A stretch of 64,000 bases of DNA from Adiantum capillus-veneris (Eukaryota; Streptophyta; Polypodiopsida; Polypodiales; Pteridaceae). The DNA is taken from contig CM043968.1 in NCBI GenBank assembly GCA_014529385.2, positions 127,431,018 through 127,495,017 on the forward strand, in the 5' to 3' direction. A model generated the notes under the pieces. The model was not told the DNA's origin, did no database searches, and was given only the letters and a program-made list of their open reading frames with translations. Each line of letters begins with the position of its first letter. Positions within the stretch are counted from its first letter, which is position 1. Both the position numbers and the translations under genes were made by a program. This document shows, one piece after another, positions 46,188 through 57,333 of this stretch.

Positions 46188-47775
46188 TGTCATAATAATC
46201 AATATCTAATTCTCCTAAATGATTTTCTCATATTAAACTGATCATTTAATGTGGGGAAGGCCAGGGGAGAAAAAGCTAGAATATTGGTTAAGCTAGTAGA
46301 CCGGCCACAATAGGGATCCAAAGGAGGGAAAATAGGGATCCAAAGGGGGGGCCATCTGAAAAAGAGCCATGTGCAACAATGGGCTAAAAAGACCCTAAGG
46401 TTCAGCCCATTAAGACTTCCAAAATGCTAAGGTTCCAAAATTCAAAGGTTGTGTCCAAAGGTCAACCCTAGGGAAAATTGGATGCTTTGTGTGTGCCCTA
46501 AAAGTCTTTGCACATCCCTACATGGGAGGGGGCGAGCCCTAAAGGTAGGGGATGAGAGAGAAAGCCACACACACACACACAGGATCCCTTTACACAAAGG
46601 GAATGAGGGACACATGTCAGCTCCCTATGCTAGATGCCCACAAGGTGTGCCCAATTTCTATTGGATGACCCTTGAAGTGGACCAATGAAAATTAAGCTAG
46701 AGTAAATCTAGTTTAATTAATTTAAAAACATTTAATAAAAGAAACCAATGAGAATTAAGTCTCCTAGAAGACTATTGGGCAGTCTCCCAAGGGGTCCAAT
46801 GAGCATTCAGGAGCCCCATGGCTTGCCTGATTCCTATTGGCCAGGAGGCAAAGGGGTCCAATGAGAGTTTAGTTTTATTATTTAATTACCTAAAGCTCTC
46901 AAAAAAGGGGAAAGGGGGACACATGTCAGAAGGCTATCACTTATGCTGCTTAATTGTAATTGGCTTGACTTGGGGAGGACCAATGAGGCTTTAGGAAGAG
47001 CATTTAGCAAGAGGGCTCGCCCAAGAGAGAGAGGGGGCTGATTTTTGCAAGGCATTATCACACACACACACTCACACAAGCTCATGTGTGAAGAAAGAGA
47101 AGACTATCTCTTCCCAAGCTTTAATGGAGAACTCATCACCTACTCCAAGCTTGTGAGATAGAAGCCTACATCAACACTCTCTTGGCATGTGGATGCAAAT
47201 CCAACCAAGAGCCAAGCTTCAATGCATGCTCATCTCCTCTATCAAGCTAATTACTAAGCTATGCTATGCTACATATGAGTGATTATGTGAGGAGATGTAC
47301 ATCTTTCTCGTAAGATACTCCTTCTTCCTCTCAATCTACCTCATACCCTGCTAGCTCTCACCATCTTCGAAGGTGTGTGAGGTCTTGGGTCTGAGAACGG
47401 GGATAATTCAAGTTGTGTTTGTTAAGTGTTTTGCTTAGTGCATGAAGTTTTCATCTTCATTGCACTAGCTAGTCTTGAAGGAACACAAAGAATTGTATTG
47501 TACAATGTCTCTCTTGATGGGAGAAACCATAATACAAAGCCTTTTGGAGAGGGGACCGGATCCATGAAAATCCGGTCCTCAACTGTTGTCAATAGCTTAA
47601 TTGCTCTCTCTTTTCAAAGTATTGTCGATGCTATCTAACTAGGTGTTATGCTTTTTGTTGCTCTCTCCACCCAAGCACTCTTGTAATTCTCATTAGGAAT
47701 CTACTCTAATGAAATGCCCACTATGTTCATGCTAATTTCCGCTACACACAAGTTTTTAGGCCATTAAATGTTACA
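46188..47775 (+). repeat. Element C 5' LTR
   Basis: 1588 bp, TGTCATAATAATC to AAATGTTACA. Short ORFs duplicated at 46.4/53.9 kb and 47.4/54.9 kb are only LTR copies. It contains CA microsatellites. Confidence 0.96.
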
Positions 47776-47776
47776 T

Positions 47777-47788
47777 TGGTATCAGAGC
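47777..47788 (+). promoter_or_regulatory. Element C primer-binding site (tRNA-iMet)
   Basis: TGGTATCAGAGC, one base after the 5' LTR; complement to plant initiator-Met tRNA. Confidence 0.95.
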
Positions 47789-47945
47789 TCAAGGTTTCTC
47801 GTTTCTTGGTCAAGAAGGGAGGTCCTCTAGCTAGCTACAAATGGTCGGTATTATTAATTGCCTGTGAGTAAGTAGAATAGGAATTTTTCACCCTTACAGT
47901 GCGCCTCCATCGAAGGAACGAGAAAGAAGCGAGTCTCCCGCCACC

Positions 47946-49415
47946 TTGGCGGAGATGGCTCCACGAAGACGGTGGGCTAAACGCTCTCCATCACCACCAA
48001 AGCGGAGAAGACCATCACACTCTTCTCCACGCCATAATTCAAAGAGGGATGATAAAAAGAAAGAGAAGAAAAAGGCGAGAAAGAGGACACCCTCTTCTCC
48101 ATCTTCTTCATCCTCTTCCTCTTATGAAAGCTATGGTGAAGACGACAAAGATCAAGACAAGAAAAAGGCGAGAAAGAGGTCACCCTCTTCTCCACCTTCT
48201 TCAAATTTTTCACCTTCTGAAGAAAGTGATGGTGCAACCTTTGAACCATCAAAAAGAAGAGGTCATAGGAAATCCTATGCCGCATGGAAGAGGTCGTCCA
48301 AGTTGAAGAAATTCAAAGAGGGAGGGAAGAGCATCTCTTTCCTTACCTATGATGGTACCTTTGGTGCTACGGACAAAGTCTTGGCCTTTATCCAACAATT
48401 CGATGCGGCGTTTGGAGATGAGGGCTTCACGGAGTCCTCTAAGCTACGCCATGTAGCTATGCACTTTCAAAAGTCCGCCAGACAATGGTGGTCTAGCCTA
48501 CGAGCCAACGGTGAAGCTCCACGAACATGGAAAGCTTTAAGAGCTTCCATTATGAAGCAGTTTTTGGCCACCTATGCCAAAGACAAAGTACTCACCGAAT
48601 GGCGACGCTTAAAGGTCTCTCCCAATGAATCTATCCACAAATACGTAGACAAGTTTTGGGACCTACAACTCAAAGCCACTGTCTTCAAAAAGTTGGATTT
48701 TGGAGAGCAAAAGCAACAATTTTGTGCAGGCTTAACCGAAGAAATGGCGGAGTATGTCAACTCCCAAAGACCACGTACCATATCGGCGGTAATACACCAC
48801 ACTATGGTCGCCTCTCGAATCAATTTCCAAACGGGGGCAAAAAGAAATAATAAGCCCTTGGAAAATAAGGGTTCCAATGAGCCTAAGGGGAAGGACAATG
48901 TCCAAAAGTCTCCTAAGGGAAACTCCAACAAAGCTAAAGAGAAGGGAGTTTACAAAGGTAAGAATAAAATCTCTCCTGAAGAGCTTGAGCGTTATCGTAA
49001 GGATAACCGGTGTTTCAAGTGTGGCGAACAAGGGCATGCGTACCGCGCTTGTCCCCAAAAGAACAACCGCCAAGATCCTCCTAGAGCTTCCTTGGTTGAA
49101 ATCCAACAAGAGGAGACTCACCAAACTCACCACAAAGGATCTCCTCTATGCCATGCTTGGGGAAAGGTAAGAGAACATGATGCTTTTATTCTCTTTGACC
49201 CTGGTTCTACTCACAATTTTATATCTATAGAGTTGGCCACCAAGCTAGGAATACAATCCTATGAGATGGGAGATGTCCTACCCGCACACAGTGCCTTCAA
49301 GGGGCAAGAAGCTTCAATCACTCCCTTAATTGGGAAATTGAGGCTTCATGTCCAAGGCTATGTGGACAAAGAGGACTTCTTTATCTCTCCTCTCAAGCAT
49401 GAGGATGTAATCTAG
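47946..49415 (+). CDS. gag: Gag and start of protease (element C)
   Basis: 489 codons from an ATG 170 bp after the LTR. The N-terminus is very basic and Ser-rich with a duplicated unit (KKKARKRTPSSPSSSS, then KKKARKRSPSSPPSSN), like an RS domain. Capsid: FIQQFDAAFGDEGF, AMHFQKSARQWWSSL, KQFLATYAKDKVLTEWRRLK, INFQTG. The knuckle CFKCGEQGHAYRAC has canonical CX2CX4HX4C spacing. The protease loop reads ILFDPGSTHNFIS, with Pro in D-x-G, a variant I know from related plant elements. A one-base loss at about 49413 ends the frame early, before the usual LGAPWF motif. Confidence 0.92.
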   Translation: MAEMAPRRRWAKRSPSPPKRRRPSHSSPRHNSKRDDKKKEKKKARKRTPSSPSSSSSSSYESYGEDDKDQDKKKARKRSPSSPPSSNFSPSEESDGATFEPSKRRGHRKSYAAWKRSSKLKKFKEGGKSISFLTYDGTFGATDKVLAFIQQFDAAFGDEGFTESSKLRHVAMHFQKSARQWWSSLRANGEAPRTWKALRASIMKQFLATYAKDKVLTEWRRLKVSPNESIHKYVDKFWDLQLKATVFKKLDFGEQKQQFCAGLTEEMAEYVNSQRPRTISAVIHHTMVASRINFQTGAKRNNKPLENKGSNEPKGKDNVQKSPKGNSNKAKEKGVYKGKNKISPEELERYRKDNRCFKCGEQGHAYRACPQKNNRQDPPRASLVEIQQEETHQTHHKGSPLCHAWGKVREHDAFILFDPGSTHNFISIELATKLGIQSYEMGDVLPAHSAFKGQEASITPLIGKLRLHVQGYVDKEDFFISPLKHEDVI

Positions 49416-50696
49416 GGGCACCATGGTTTGACCGCCTGGCTGCCGATGTTAAATTTCTTGAAAGGAGAATCTCCTTTAAGTTTAGGGAAAAAGACATGTA
49501 TATAGATGCTAAGGAAATGGGTAACGCCATCCCCATTGTACATACACCAGCTTTCAACAAGTCAATAAAGAGCTCTATTTCCGTGTACATGATTTTTGTT
49601 AAAGACTCTCAAAATGAACCTAATGCTTTAGCAAAAGAAATAAAAGCAACCAAAAGGAATTAGAGTTATCCAATTTTCTCAAGGGGTTTCAAGATGTTTT
49701 TATTGACGACATACCTTGTAAGCTACCTCCTAAACAAGGTAATGATGACCATGCAATTGAACTTCTTCCAGGAAGTTCACCGCCTAATAAACCTCCTTAT
49801 AGAGTTTCTCAAGCTCAACAAGAGGAGATTATGCGGCAAGTGCATGAGTTAGTTGAGAAGGGTATGGTTAGGCCAAGCTCATCTCCATTTTGTTCACCTG
49901 TGCTATTAGTGCAAAAGAAAGACGGCACATATCGTATGTGTGTCGACTATAGAGCACTAAATAGGATCACTATCAAGAATAGGTTTCCCGTTCCACGGGT
50001 AAAAGACCTATTTGATAAGCTACAAGGATCGACCTACTTCAATAGGGTTGACCTAAAAAGTGGCTATCATCAAATAAGGATAGTTGATCAAGACATTGTA
50101 AAGACCGCATTTCGTAATACATTTGGTCGTTACAAATACATTGCCATGCCTTTTGGCTTGACCAATGCACCAGCCACATTCAACCGCTTGATGGAGAAGC
50201 TGTTTAGGCCTCATCGAACCTTCACTGGAGTGTTCTTTGATGATATTATCTCTACTCTAATTCATTGGAGGAACACAAGCAACACCTCCAGGTAATATTT
50301 CAAGTTTTAAGAGAGAATAAACTTTATGTTAATCGAAAGAAAAGTGAATTTTTCTTGCAAGAGATTCAGTATTTAGGTCACATTATCTCTCAAGATGGCA
50401 TCCAAATGGATCCATCCAAGTTAGAGGTAATAAAAGGATGGCCTAAACCAAGGAATCTGCATGAACTAAGAAGCTTCATAGGTATGTGTGCATACTATAG
50501 ACGCTTCATAGAAAAGTTCTCACAAATTGCGGGACCATTACATGACCTAACAAAGAAAAGCGCTAGGTATACATGGTCTGCTAAGGAGAACAATGCTTTC
50601 GAAAAGCTTATCTCTCAACCTGTGCTTACACTACCGGATCTCTCAAAACCATTTGAGGTCCAATGAGATGCTTGTGGTGATTGCCTTGGAGCTGTT
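49416..50696 (+). pseudogene. Protease C-terminus, RT and start of RNase H (element C)
   Basis: APWFDRLAADVKFLERRI follows in a shifted frame. A second shift near 49660 precedes ELSNFLKGFQDVF and LPGSSPPNKPPYRVS. RT runs from 49831: SSPFCSPVLLVQKKDGTYRM, VDLKSGYHQIRI, AMPFGLTNAPATFNRLM and VFFDDII, with the YxDD motif as FFDD. A one-base loss right after it shifts the frame to EEHKQHLQVIFQVLRENKLY. A TGA near 50664 sits at the RNase H motif (FEVQ*DACGDCLGAVLLQEG), where Cys is the likely original. Confidence 0.9.
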
Positions 50697-52499
50697 TTGC
50701 TCCAAGAAGGGCACGCCATAGGCTATGAGATTCGAAGGCTCGACCCTGTTGAGCAAGCTCTAGGCATATACGAAAAAGGACTCCTTGCAGTTCTACGTGC
50801 CTTAGACTCATGGAAGCACTATTTATTGGGGACTCCTTTCATTCTGCGAACGGATCACCAAAGTCTTAAGTACTTCATGACACAGACCAAGCTCTCCGAC
50901 AAACAAATGAGGTGGGAAAATTTCCTTTCGCAATTTCATTTTCATATTGCTCACATTGCTGGCAAGCAATATCAAGTAGCTGATGCACTCTTAAGACGGC
51001 CGAGAGTGAATGCGGTTTCCATAGCAACTTACAATGATCTATCTTCAATGATAGATGAGTATGCTATTGATCCCGATTTTAGAGATGTGATTTCAGCCCA
51101 TGCATTAGGGAAGAAAGAAGAACCATTTACTTTACAAGATGTCTATCTTCTCTATGGCAATAGACTATGCGTTACTAACTCACTACGTGAGAAAGTAATG
51201 TATGAATCTCATGCTCCACCTTATGCGGGGCATAGAGGGATTCAGTCTACCTTAAAGGGAATTGAAACATATTTCTATTGGCCTACCATGAAAGTGAGCA
51301 TACAAGAGTATGTTTCCAAATGTGTGGTATGCCAAAAGACAAAATTTGATAGAGGGAAGCAACTTGGATTGCTTCAACCCTTGCCAATCCCTAATTCACC
51401 ATGGGAGAGCATATCCATGGATTTTATCTTTGGATTGCCTAAGTCTATCCATGGGAATACGGGAATATGGACGATAGTAGACAGGTTTAGTAAACAAGCT
51501 CATTTTATACCTGTCAAAAAGACTATCAAAGCCCATCAAATGGAAACCCTCTTTATTTCACAAATTTTCAAGTACCATGGCTTGCCCATGTCCATAGTGT
51601 CGGATAGAGATCCTAGAATGACCAGTAATTTCTGGAAGGGTCTCTCTGAGAATTTAGGAACAAGGCTAAACTTCTCTTCGGCCTATCATCCACAAATTGA
51701 TGGCCAAAGTGAAATAGCTAAGCTAACCATTCTCGATCTACTAAAAGACTATGTAACGGAAGTAGATCAAAGATCCCAATGGGAGAAGTACTTACCCTTA
51801 GTGGAGTATGCTTACAATAACACTATACATACTTCCACAGGAAAAGCACCTTTCGAGGTAATTGAGGGAAGATCAAAAAGTCCCTTGCTACTTAAGGTAC
51901 ATGGGAAGATCTTCGCTGCAGATGAGTATAGCCGAGACCTACAAGAATCTTTCCAAAAGATTAAGGATGCTATCTCTATTTCACAGAAAAGGCAAAAGGC
52001 TGCTGCTGACAAGCACAGAAGAGCCCAAGCCTTTAAAGAAAACGATTGGGTCCTGTTAAAGTTTCCCAAGGCTCGATTAAGGCACACAACGGGCAAGAAT
52101 CCTATAGGTCACCAGAAGTACTATGCTAAACTAGCAAAAAGGTACTATGGTCCCTTTCAGATTCTTAGGCCAATCAATGAGATGGCCTATCAACTCAAGT
52201 TGCCCAATCATTGGCTCATACACAATGCTTTTCATGTGAGCCTATTAAAGCCTTACAAAGGAGAGCCACCTCAAGAACCAACTATTGAAGACCCACCGGA
52301 GATCGAGGACCAAGAAGAGGTGCTGCAGCCCGAGTCCATTCTCCGACATGAAGACAAGGTACTAAGAGGCAGTAAGACTATCCGACGATATCTTATTAAG
52401 TATAAGAATTATCCTTTTGAAGATGCTAGATGGATGCAAGGCATACAATTAAAGGATAAACTAAACCTTGTCAATGCTTACAATGCTTCCCAAGAGTAA
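50697..52499 (+). CDS. RNase H, integrase and chromodomain (element C)
   Basis: 600 open codons. RNase H: GLLAVLRALDSWKHYLLG, RTDHQSLKYFM, QVADALLRRP. Integrase zinc module: HAPPYAGHRG, YFYWPTMKVSIQEYV, CVVCQ. Core: SMDFIFGLPKS (Asp), VSDRDPRMTSNFW (Asp), AYHPQIDGQSEIA (Glu). GPFQILRPINEMAYQLKLP and HVSLLKPYKG mark the tail. The C-terminal chromodomain is LRHEDKVLRGSKTIRRYLIK and YKNYPFEDARWM, ending NAYNASQE. Chromodomains target insertion to heterochromatin in chromoviruses. The ORF is the downstream part of pol; its first Met is not a natural start. Confidence 0.94.
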   Translation: MLQEGHAIGYEIRRLDPVEQALGIYEKGLLAVLRALDSWKHYLLGTPFILRTDHQSLKYFMTQTKLSDKQMRWENFLSQFHFHIAHIAGKQYQVADALLRRPRVNAVSIATYNDLSSMIDEYAIDPDFRDVISAHALGKKEEPFTLQDVYLLYGNRLCVTNSLREKVMYESHAPPYAGHRGIQSTLKGIETYFYWPTMKVSIQEYVSKCVVCQKTKFDRGKQLGLLQPLPIPNSPWESISMDFIFGLPKSIHGNTGIWTIVDRFSKQAHFIPVKKTIKAHQMETLFISQIFKYHGLPMSIVSDRDPRMTSNFWKGLSENLGTRLNFSSAYHPQIDGQSEIAKLTILDLLKDYVTEVDQRSQWEKYLPLVEYAYNNTIHTSTGKAPFEVIEGRSKSPLLLKVHGKIFAADEYSRDLQESFQKIKDAISISQKRQKAAADKHRRAQAFKENDWVLLKFPKARLRHTTGKNPIGHQKYYAKLAKRYYGPFQILRPINEMAYQLKLPNHWLIHNAFHVSLLKPYKGEPPQEPTIEDPPEIEDQEEVLQPESILRHEDKVLRGSKTIRRYLIKYKNYPFEDARWMQGIQLKDKLNLVNAYNASQE

Positions 52500-52723
52500 G
52501 CAAATGTACAAAATGTTAAAAATGAACAAAATTTTTGTCTTATAAGACTCTCTTTTTCTTTATTTGTGCACAAAAATGAAGTAGTATGCATGCTTAGATC
52601 AAGTTTGCGGAGACGACGTCTCCCAAACACCAAGTAGAGCTTGTCACTCTACTATGGAAGATTGATAGGACTAATGTGCAGACATGCTTGCGGCAGCCTC
52701 AGGCTCTCAAGTGCCAAATGGAC

Positions 52724-53679
52724 TAGTCATCCATTGTGGAATGATGTCGTAGGGTAACATAGGGATCCTCTACCCGCTAAGAAAAGGACTCATGAACATG
52801 CTTCATCTTCTCTACACCATAGTCGAGGACGACTATGATTTCAAGAGAGAGGTAATGTCATAATAATCAATATCTAATTCTCCTAAATGATTTTCTCATA
52901 TTAAACTGATCATTTAATGTGGGGAAGTCCAGGGGAGAAAAAGCTAGAATATTGGTTAAGCTAGCAGACCGGCCACAGTAGGGATCCAAAGGATGGAAAA
53001 TAGGGATCCAAAGGGGGGCCATCTGCAAAAGAGCCATGTGCAACAATGGGCTAAAAAGACCCTAAGGTTCAGCCCATTAAGACTTCCAAAATGCTAAGGT
53101 TCCAAAATTCAAAGGTTGTGTCCAAAGGTCAACCCTAGGGAAAATTGGATGCTTTGTGTGTGCCCTAAAAGTCTTTGCACATCCCTACATGGGAGGGGGT
53201 GAGCCCTAAAGGTAGGGGATGTGCAAAGACTTTTAGGGCACACACAAAGCATCCAATTTTCCCTAGGGTTGACCTTTGGACACAACCTTTGAATTTTGGA
53301 ACCTTAGCATTTTGGAAGTCTTAATGGGCTGAACCTTAGGGTCTTTTTAGCCCATTGTTGCACATGGCTCTTTTGTAGATGCCCCCCCCCTTTGGATCCC
53401 TATTTTCCATCCTTTGGATCCCTACTGTGGCCGGTCTGCTAGCTTAACCAATATTCTAGCTTTTTCTCCCTTGGACTTCCCCACATTAAATGATCAGTTT
53501 AATATGAGAAAATCATTTAGGAGAATTAGATATTGATTATTATGACATTACCTCTCTCTTGAAATCATAGTCGTCCTCGACTATGGTGTAGAGAAGATAA
53601 AGCATGTTCATGAGTCCTTTTCTTAGCGGGTAGAGGATCCCTATGTTACCCTACGACATCATTCCACAATGGATGACTA
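52724..53679. repeat. Large inverted repeat (foldback) before the 3' LTR of C
   Basis: Arms 52724-53185 and 53216-53679 are near-perfect inverse copies with a 30-bp spacer. The left arm holds the end of the 3' UTR, the polypurine tract (52841-52855) and the first ~330 bp of an LTR (from 52856). The right arm repeats them reversed, after which a full LTR starts at 53681 without its own polypurine tract. Confidence 0.95.
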
Positions 53680-53680
53680 A

Positions 53681-55263
53681 TGTCATAATAATCAATATCT
53701 AATTCTCCTTAATGATTTTCTCATATTAAACTGATCATTTAATGTGGGGAAGGCCAGGGGAGAAAAAGCTAGAATATTGGTTAAGCTAGCAGACCGGCCA
53801 CAGTAGGGATCCAAAGGAGGGAAAATAGGGATCCAAAGGGGGGGCCATCTGCAAAAGAGCCATGTGCAACAATGGGCTAAAAAGACCCTAAGGTTCAGCC
53901 CATTAAGACTTCCAAAATGCTAAGGTTCCAAAATTCAAAGGTTGTGTCCAAAGGTCAACCCTAGGGAAAATTGGATGCTTTGTGTGTGCCCTAAAAGTCT
54001 TTGCACATCCCTACATGGGAGGGGGCGAGCCCTAAAGGTAGGGGATGAGAGAGAAAGCCACACACACACAGGCTCCCTTTACACAAAGGGAATGAGGGAC
54101 ACATGTCAGCTCCCTAGGCTAGATGCCCACAAGGTGTGCCCAATTTCTATTGGATGACCCTTGAAGTGGACCAATGAAAATTAAGCTAGAGTAAATCTAG
54201 TTTAATTAATTTAAAAACATTTAATAAAAGAAACCAATGAGAATTAAGTCTCCTAGAAGACTATTGGGCAGTCTCCCAAGGGGTCCAATGAGCATTCAGG
54301 AGCCCCATGGCTTGCCTGATTCCTATTGGCCAGGAGGCAAAGGGGTCCAATGAGAGTTTAGTTTTATTATTTAATTACCTAAAGCTCTCAAAAAAGGGGA
54401 AAGGGGGACACATGTCAGAAGGCTATCACTTATGCTGCTTAATTGTAATTGGCTTGACTTGGGGAGGACCAATGAGGCTTTAGGAAGAGCATTTAGCAAG
54501 AGGGCTCGCCCAAGAGAGAGAGGGGGCTGATTTTTGCAAGGCATTATCACACACACACTCACACAAGCTCATGTGTGAAGAAAGAGAAGACTATCTCTTC
54601 CCAAGCTTTAATGGAGAACTCATCACCTACTCCAAGCTTGTGAGATAGAAGCCTACATCAACACTCTCTTGGCATGTGGATGCAAATCCAACCAAGAGCC
54701 AAGCTTCAATGCATGCTCATCTCCTCTATCAAGCTAATTACTAAGCTATGCTATGCTACATATGAGTGATTATGTGAGGAGATGTACATCTTTCTCGTAA
54801 GATACTCCTTCTTCCTCTCAATCTACTCTCATACCCTGCTAGCTCTCACCATCTTCGAAGGTGTGTGAGGTCTTGGGTCTGAGAACGGGGATAATTCAAG
54901 TTGTGTTTGTTAAGTGTTTTGCTTAGTGCATGAAGTTTTCATCTTCATTGCACTAGCTAGTCTTGAAGGAACACAAAGAATTGTATTGTACAATGTCTCT
55001 CTTGATGGGAGAAACCATAATACAAAGCCTTTTGGAGAGGGGACCGGATCCATGAAAATCCGGTCCTCAATTGTTGTCAATAGCTTAATTGCTCTCTCTT
55101 TTGAAAGTATTGTCGATGCTATCTAAATAGTTGTTATGCTTTTTGTTGCTCTCTCCACCCAAGCACTCTTGTAATTCTCATTAGGAATCTACTCTAATGA
55201 AATGCCCACTATGTTCATGCTAATTTCGGCTACACATAAGTTATTAGGCCATTAAATGTTACA
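53681..55263 (+). repeat. Element C 3' LTR
   Basis: 1583 bp, same ends as the 5' LTR, followed by the TATGT target duplication. It is preceded by the foldback. Confidence 0.95.
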
Positions 55264-55990
55264 TATGTCGTAGCCATCCTCATTGCAAAATTGAGTAGGC
55301 ATAGACGTATTCACACATACATCCATTGTCACTAAAATTTGAGTCCACTCAACTGGCTCAAACAAATGCTTTGGAAAGGGTTCAGGTACATAGGCTTCAT
55401 CTGTGCAATCCCTTTCTAGAATACTTTCTTCTCGTTTTAAACTCCCATTTTCTGAAGCTCCACAGATCCAAATAGGAGTGTCCTTGTTTAACCATGATAA
55501 AAGATTAGTTTCAGCCGAAGAGACGGAATCAAACTCTTGTATGGGTGTTTTCAAGACATCTCTATAAGTGTGATCTTTTAGATTTACCCTTGTTATAGAT
55601 CCCACTTGCTTCAAGTACAGAAAACTATTTCTCCAATCTTGGATAAGCTGTACCTGTTGCATGAAAGGTCTTCCCAATATGATTTCGTAATTGAGTTTTT
55701 TTCCAAAGTCTACTATGGCAAGATTGTGTTGATATTCAATCCCATAAAAATTGACTATCACTTTTTCAAGCAGCCGTAATAGTCTCTCAATGTGTCCGTC
55801 AGCCAATTGCAATTTCATTGGAGTTTGTCTAATGTCTAGTTGTCCCCATGATTCCCATACTGCTTTCGTGGCTATGGTTTCTATGTCATTATATTTCACT
55901 GGAAGGGTGGCGTTTCCTTCTTCCCTTTGTAGTATTCTCCAACTTTGTTTATTGGAACAGATCGTAATGACATCTGGCTTACGACCAGTT
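55264..55990 (-). pseudogene. Gypsy protease and linker (element B), 5' truncated
   Basis: Open for 215 codons (55252-55899). Contains DIETIATKAVWESWGQ, KLQLADGHIERLLRLLEKVI, the late retropepsin motif NYEIILGRPFMQQ, and DTPIWICGASENGSLKREES, ending FCNEDGYD at the C insertion. The catalytic D-S/T-G loop has been removed or changed (VKYND in its place). Sequence beyond about 55990 is unrelated, so gag and 5' LTR of B are gone. Matches element A at 17.8-18.4 kb. Confidence 0.82.
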
Positions 55991-56159
55991 GATAATTAAT
56001 GAAAACGCAGTCTCATGATTTCATCATTGTTTTACTTTTGGTGTCAGATTTAATTGTATGTTTAATTGAGCAAAAAATCTATGTTTGTCATTCAATATAC
56101 TGTCAAATTAATTGAATGGGTATTTAAAAGTAATGACATGTTCATCTGATATGAAGATA

Positions 56160-56919
56160 TGGAAGAAGAACTCAACCACGCTGAAGCTCAAGCAATTTTT
56201 AAAGAAGAACAAGTTAGATGTGGACAAGCAGATCTTTCTACTATTGCCAACATTGAAGAAGATGAATCTGAGCTGTAGGGAAAACCATTAACCCTTAAAG
56301 AGTGCAAAAAGCTTTGCCCTAATCACTTTGTACGCCATCAACTATTTCAAATAAGTGGCAATGCAAAAGATACAGCTCCGTTAAAGCTCTTTGATTTGCA
56401 ACATAAAGTACTGGCACGTGTATTGCTGCAAAGGTTTATACGACAAGAGAGATGCCTACAAAACAACAACCAAGTAGCAATTTACTTTATCCAACAATGC
56501 TATGTTCGATATGTTTTGCTGAAGAGAGTGGATTGGTCAGATCATCCAGGCACCGCTGGTGTTGGACATGGATGAATTGCAAAAAGGTGGCAGTACGCAA
56601 TGAAAATAATCCAATGCCTCCTCGCAAGCGTCCTATTGTTTTACTTCCTGAAGAGTCAGAAACACTGACTGAATTAGCCAGCCAAGGACAAGACCTTGCT
56701 AGCCAAGGAGAAACATTGGACATGCTTCGTGGCCGGATTCTTGAGCTTGAAATAGAGATAAGTGATGCACAAGCAAAGCTTCAACAATATGAATCATTGT
56801 ATGGACCTTTTCCAGATGATACTACCACTTCACATCAAGATGTTGCTGAACCATCCCCTGAGCTAGGAATTACAGATTTTACCATAGATGAATTTATAGC
56901 AGATCTATCAAACTCATAA
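56160..56919 (+). pseudogene. Unrecognised ORF with coiled coil
   Basis: An open reading starting MEEELNHAEAQAIFKEEQVR at 56160 ends at a TAG near 56276. The same frame continues GKPLTLKECKKLCPNHFVRH to about 56570. In another frame, RKRPIVLLPEESETLTELAS and LDMLRGRILELEIEISDAQA (heptad-like coiled coil) run to a natural-looking end, TDFTIDEFIADLSNS, at 56919. A frameshift or an unrecognised intron could join these. I know no family. It lies convergent to hAT pseudogene 2. Confidence 0.4.
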
Positions 56920-57124
56920 GTCACTCAAAAGCTTTTTGTAATCTCAAAATTATATCAAACTCTTTTTGATTGAGTGATTTCCCAGAACCTTGTTGTAATT
57001 TCAAACCTTCATCGACTTTATGTAATTTTTATTCGACAAGATATTATCGACAGTTTATTATTTTCAACTGAAGAGACCACATCTCTTAATTGTGTATATA
57101 TTTGAGTGTGAGTGAATATGTGTG

Positions 57125-57192
<68 letters not shown>

Positions 57193-57333
57193 GTTTTGAT
57201 GTGAACGACAACAAGATAACACTTTCTTTCATCATATACAAAAACTTGTTGAGTAAGTATTACAATGTTACTCTCACAAATCATCTCCATCTTCAAAAAC
57301 TCCAACCATATCATCTACTTCGTCTATATCTGA
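56920..57333. other. Spacer with (GA)n microsatellite
   Basis: GA dinucleotides at about 57127-57192. No gene seen. Confidence 0.8.

Larger units (their letters stand above)
46188..55263 (+). mobile_element. Chromovirus Ty3-gypsy element C
   Basis: A 9.1-kb plus-strand element inserted into B with a perfect 5-bp TSD TATGT (46183-46187, 55264-55268). Order: 5' LTR, iMet primer site, gag, protease, RT, RNase H, integrase, chromodomain, 3' foldback, 3' LTR. The LTRs are nearly identical (about a dozen differences by eye in roughly 1585 bp plus short microsatellite length changes), so the insertion is fairly young. At least three frameshifts and one stop already break pol. Confidence 0.95.

Noticed and set aside
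46449-47638. Small ORFs repeated at 53942-55126, considered as duplicated genes
   Set aside because: They lie inside the paired LTRs of element C and show no protein family.
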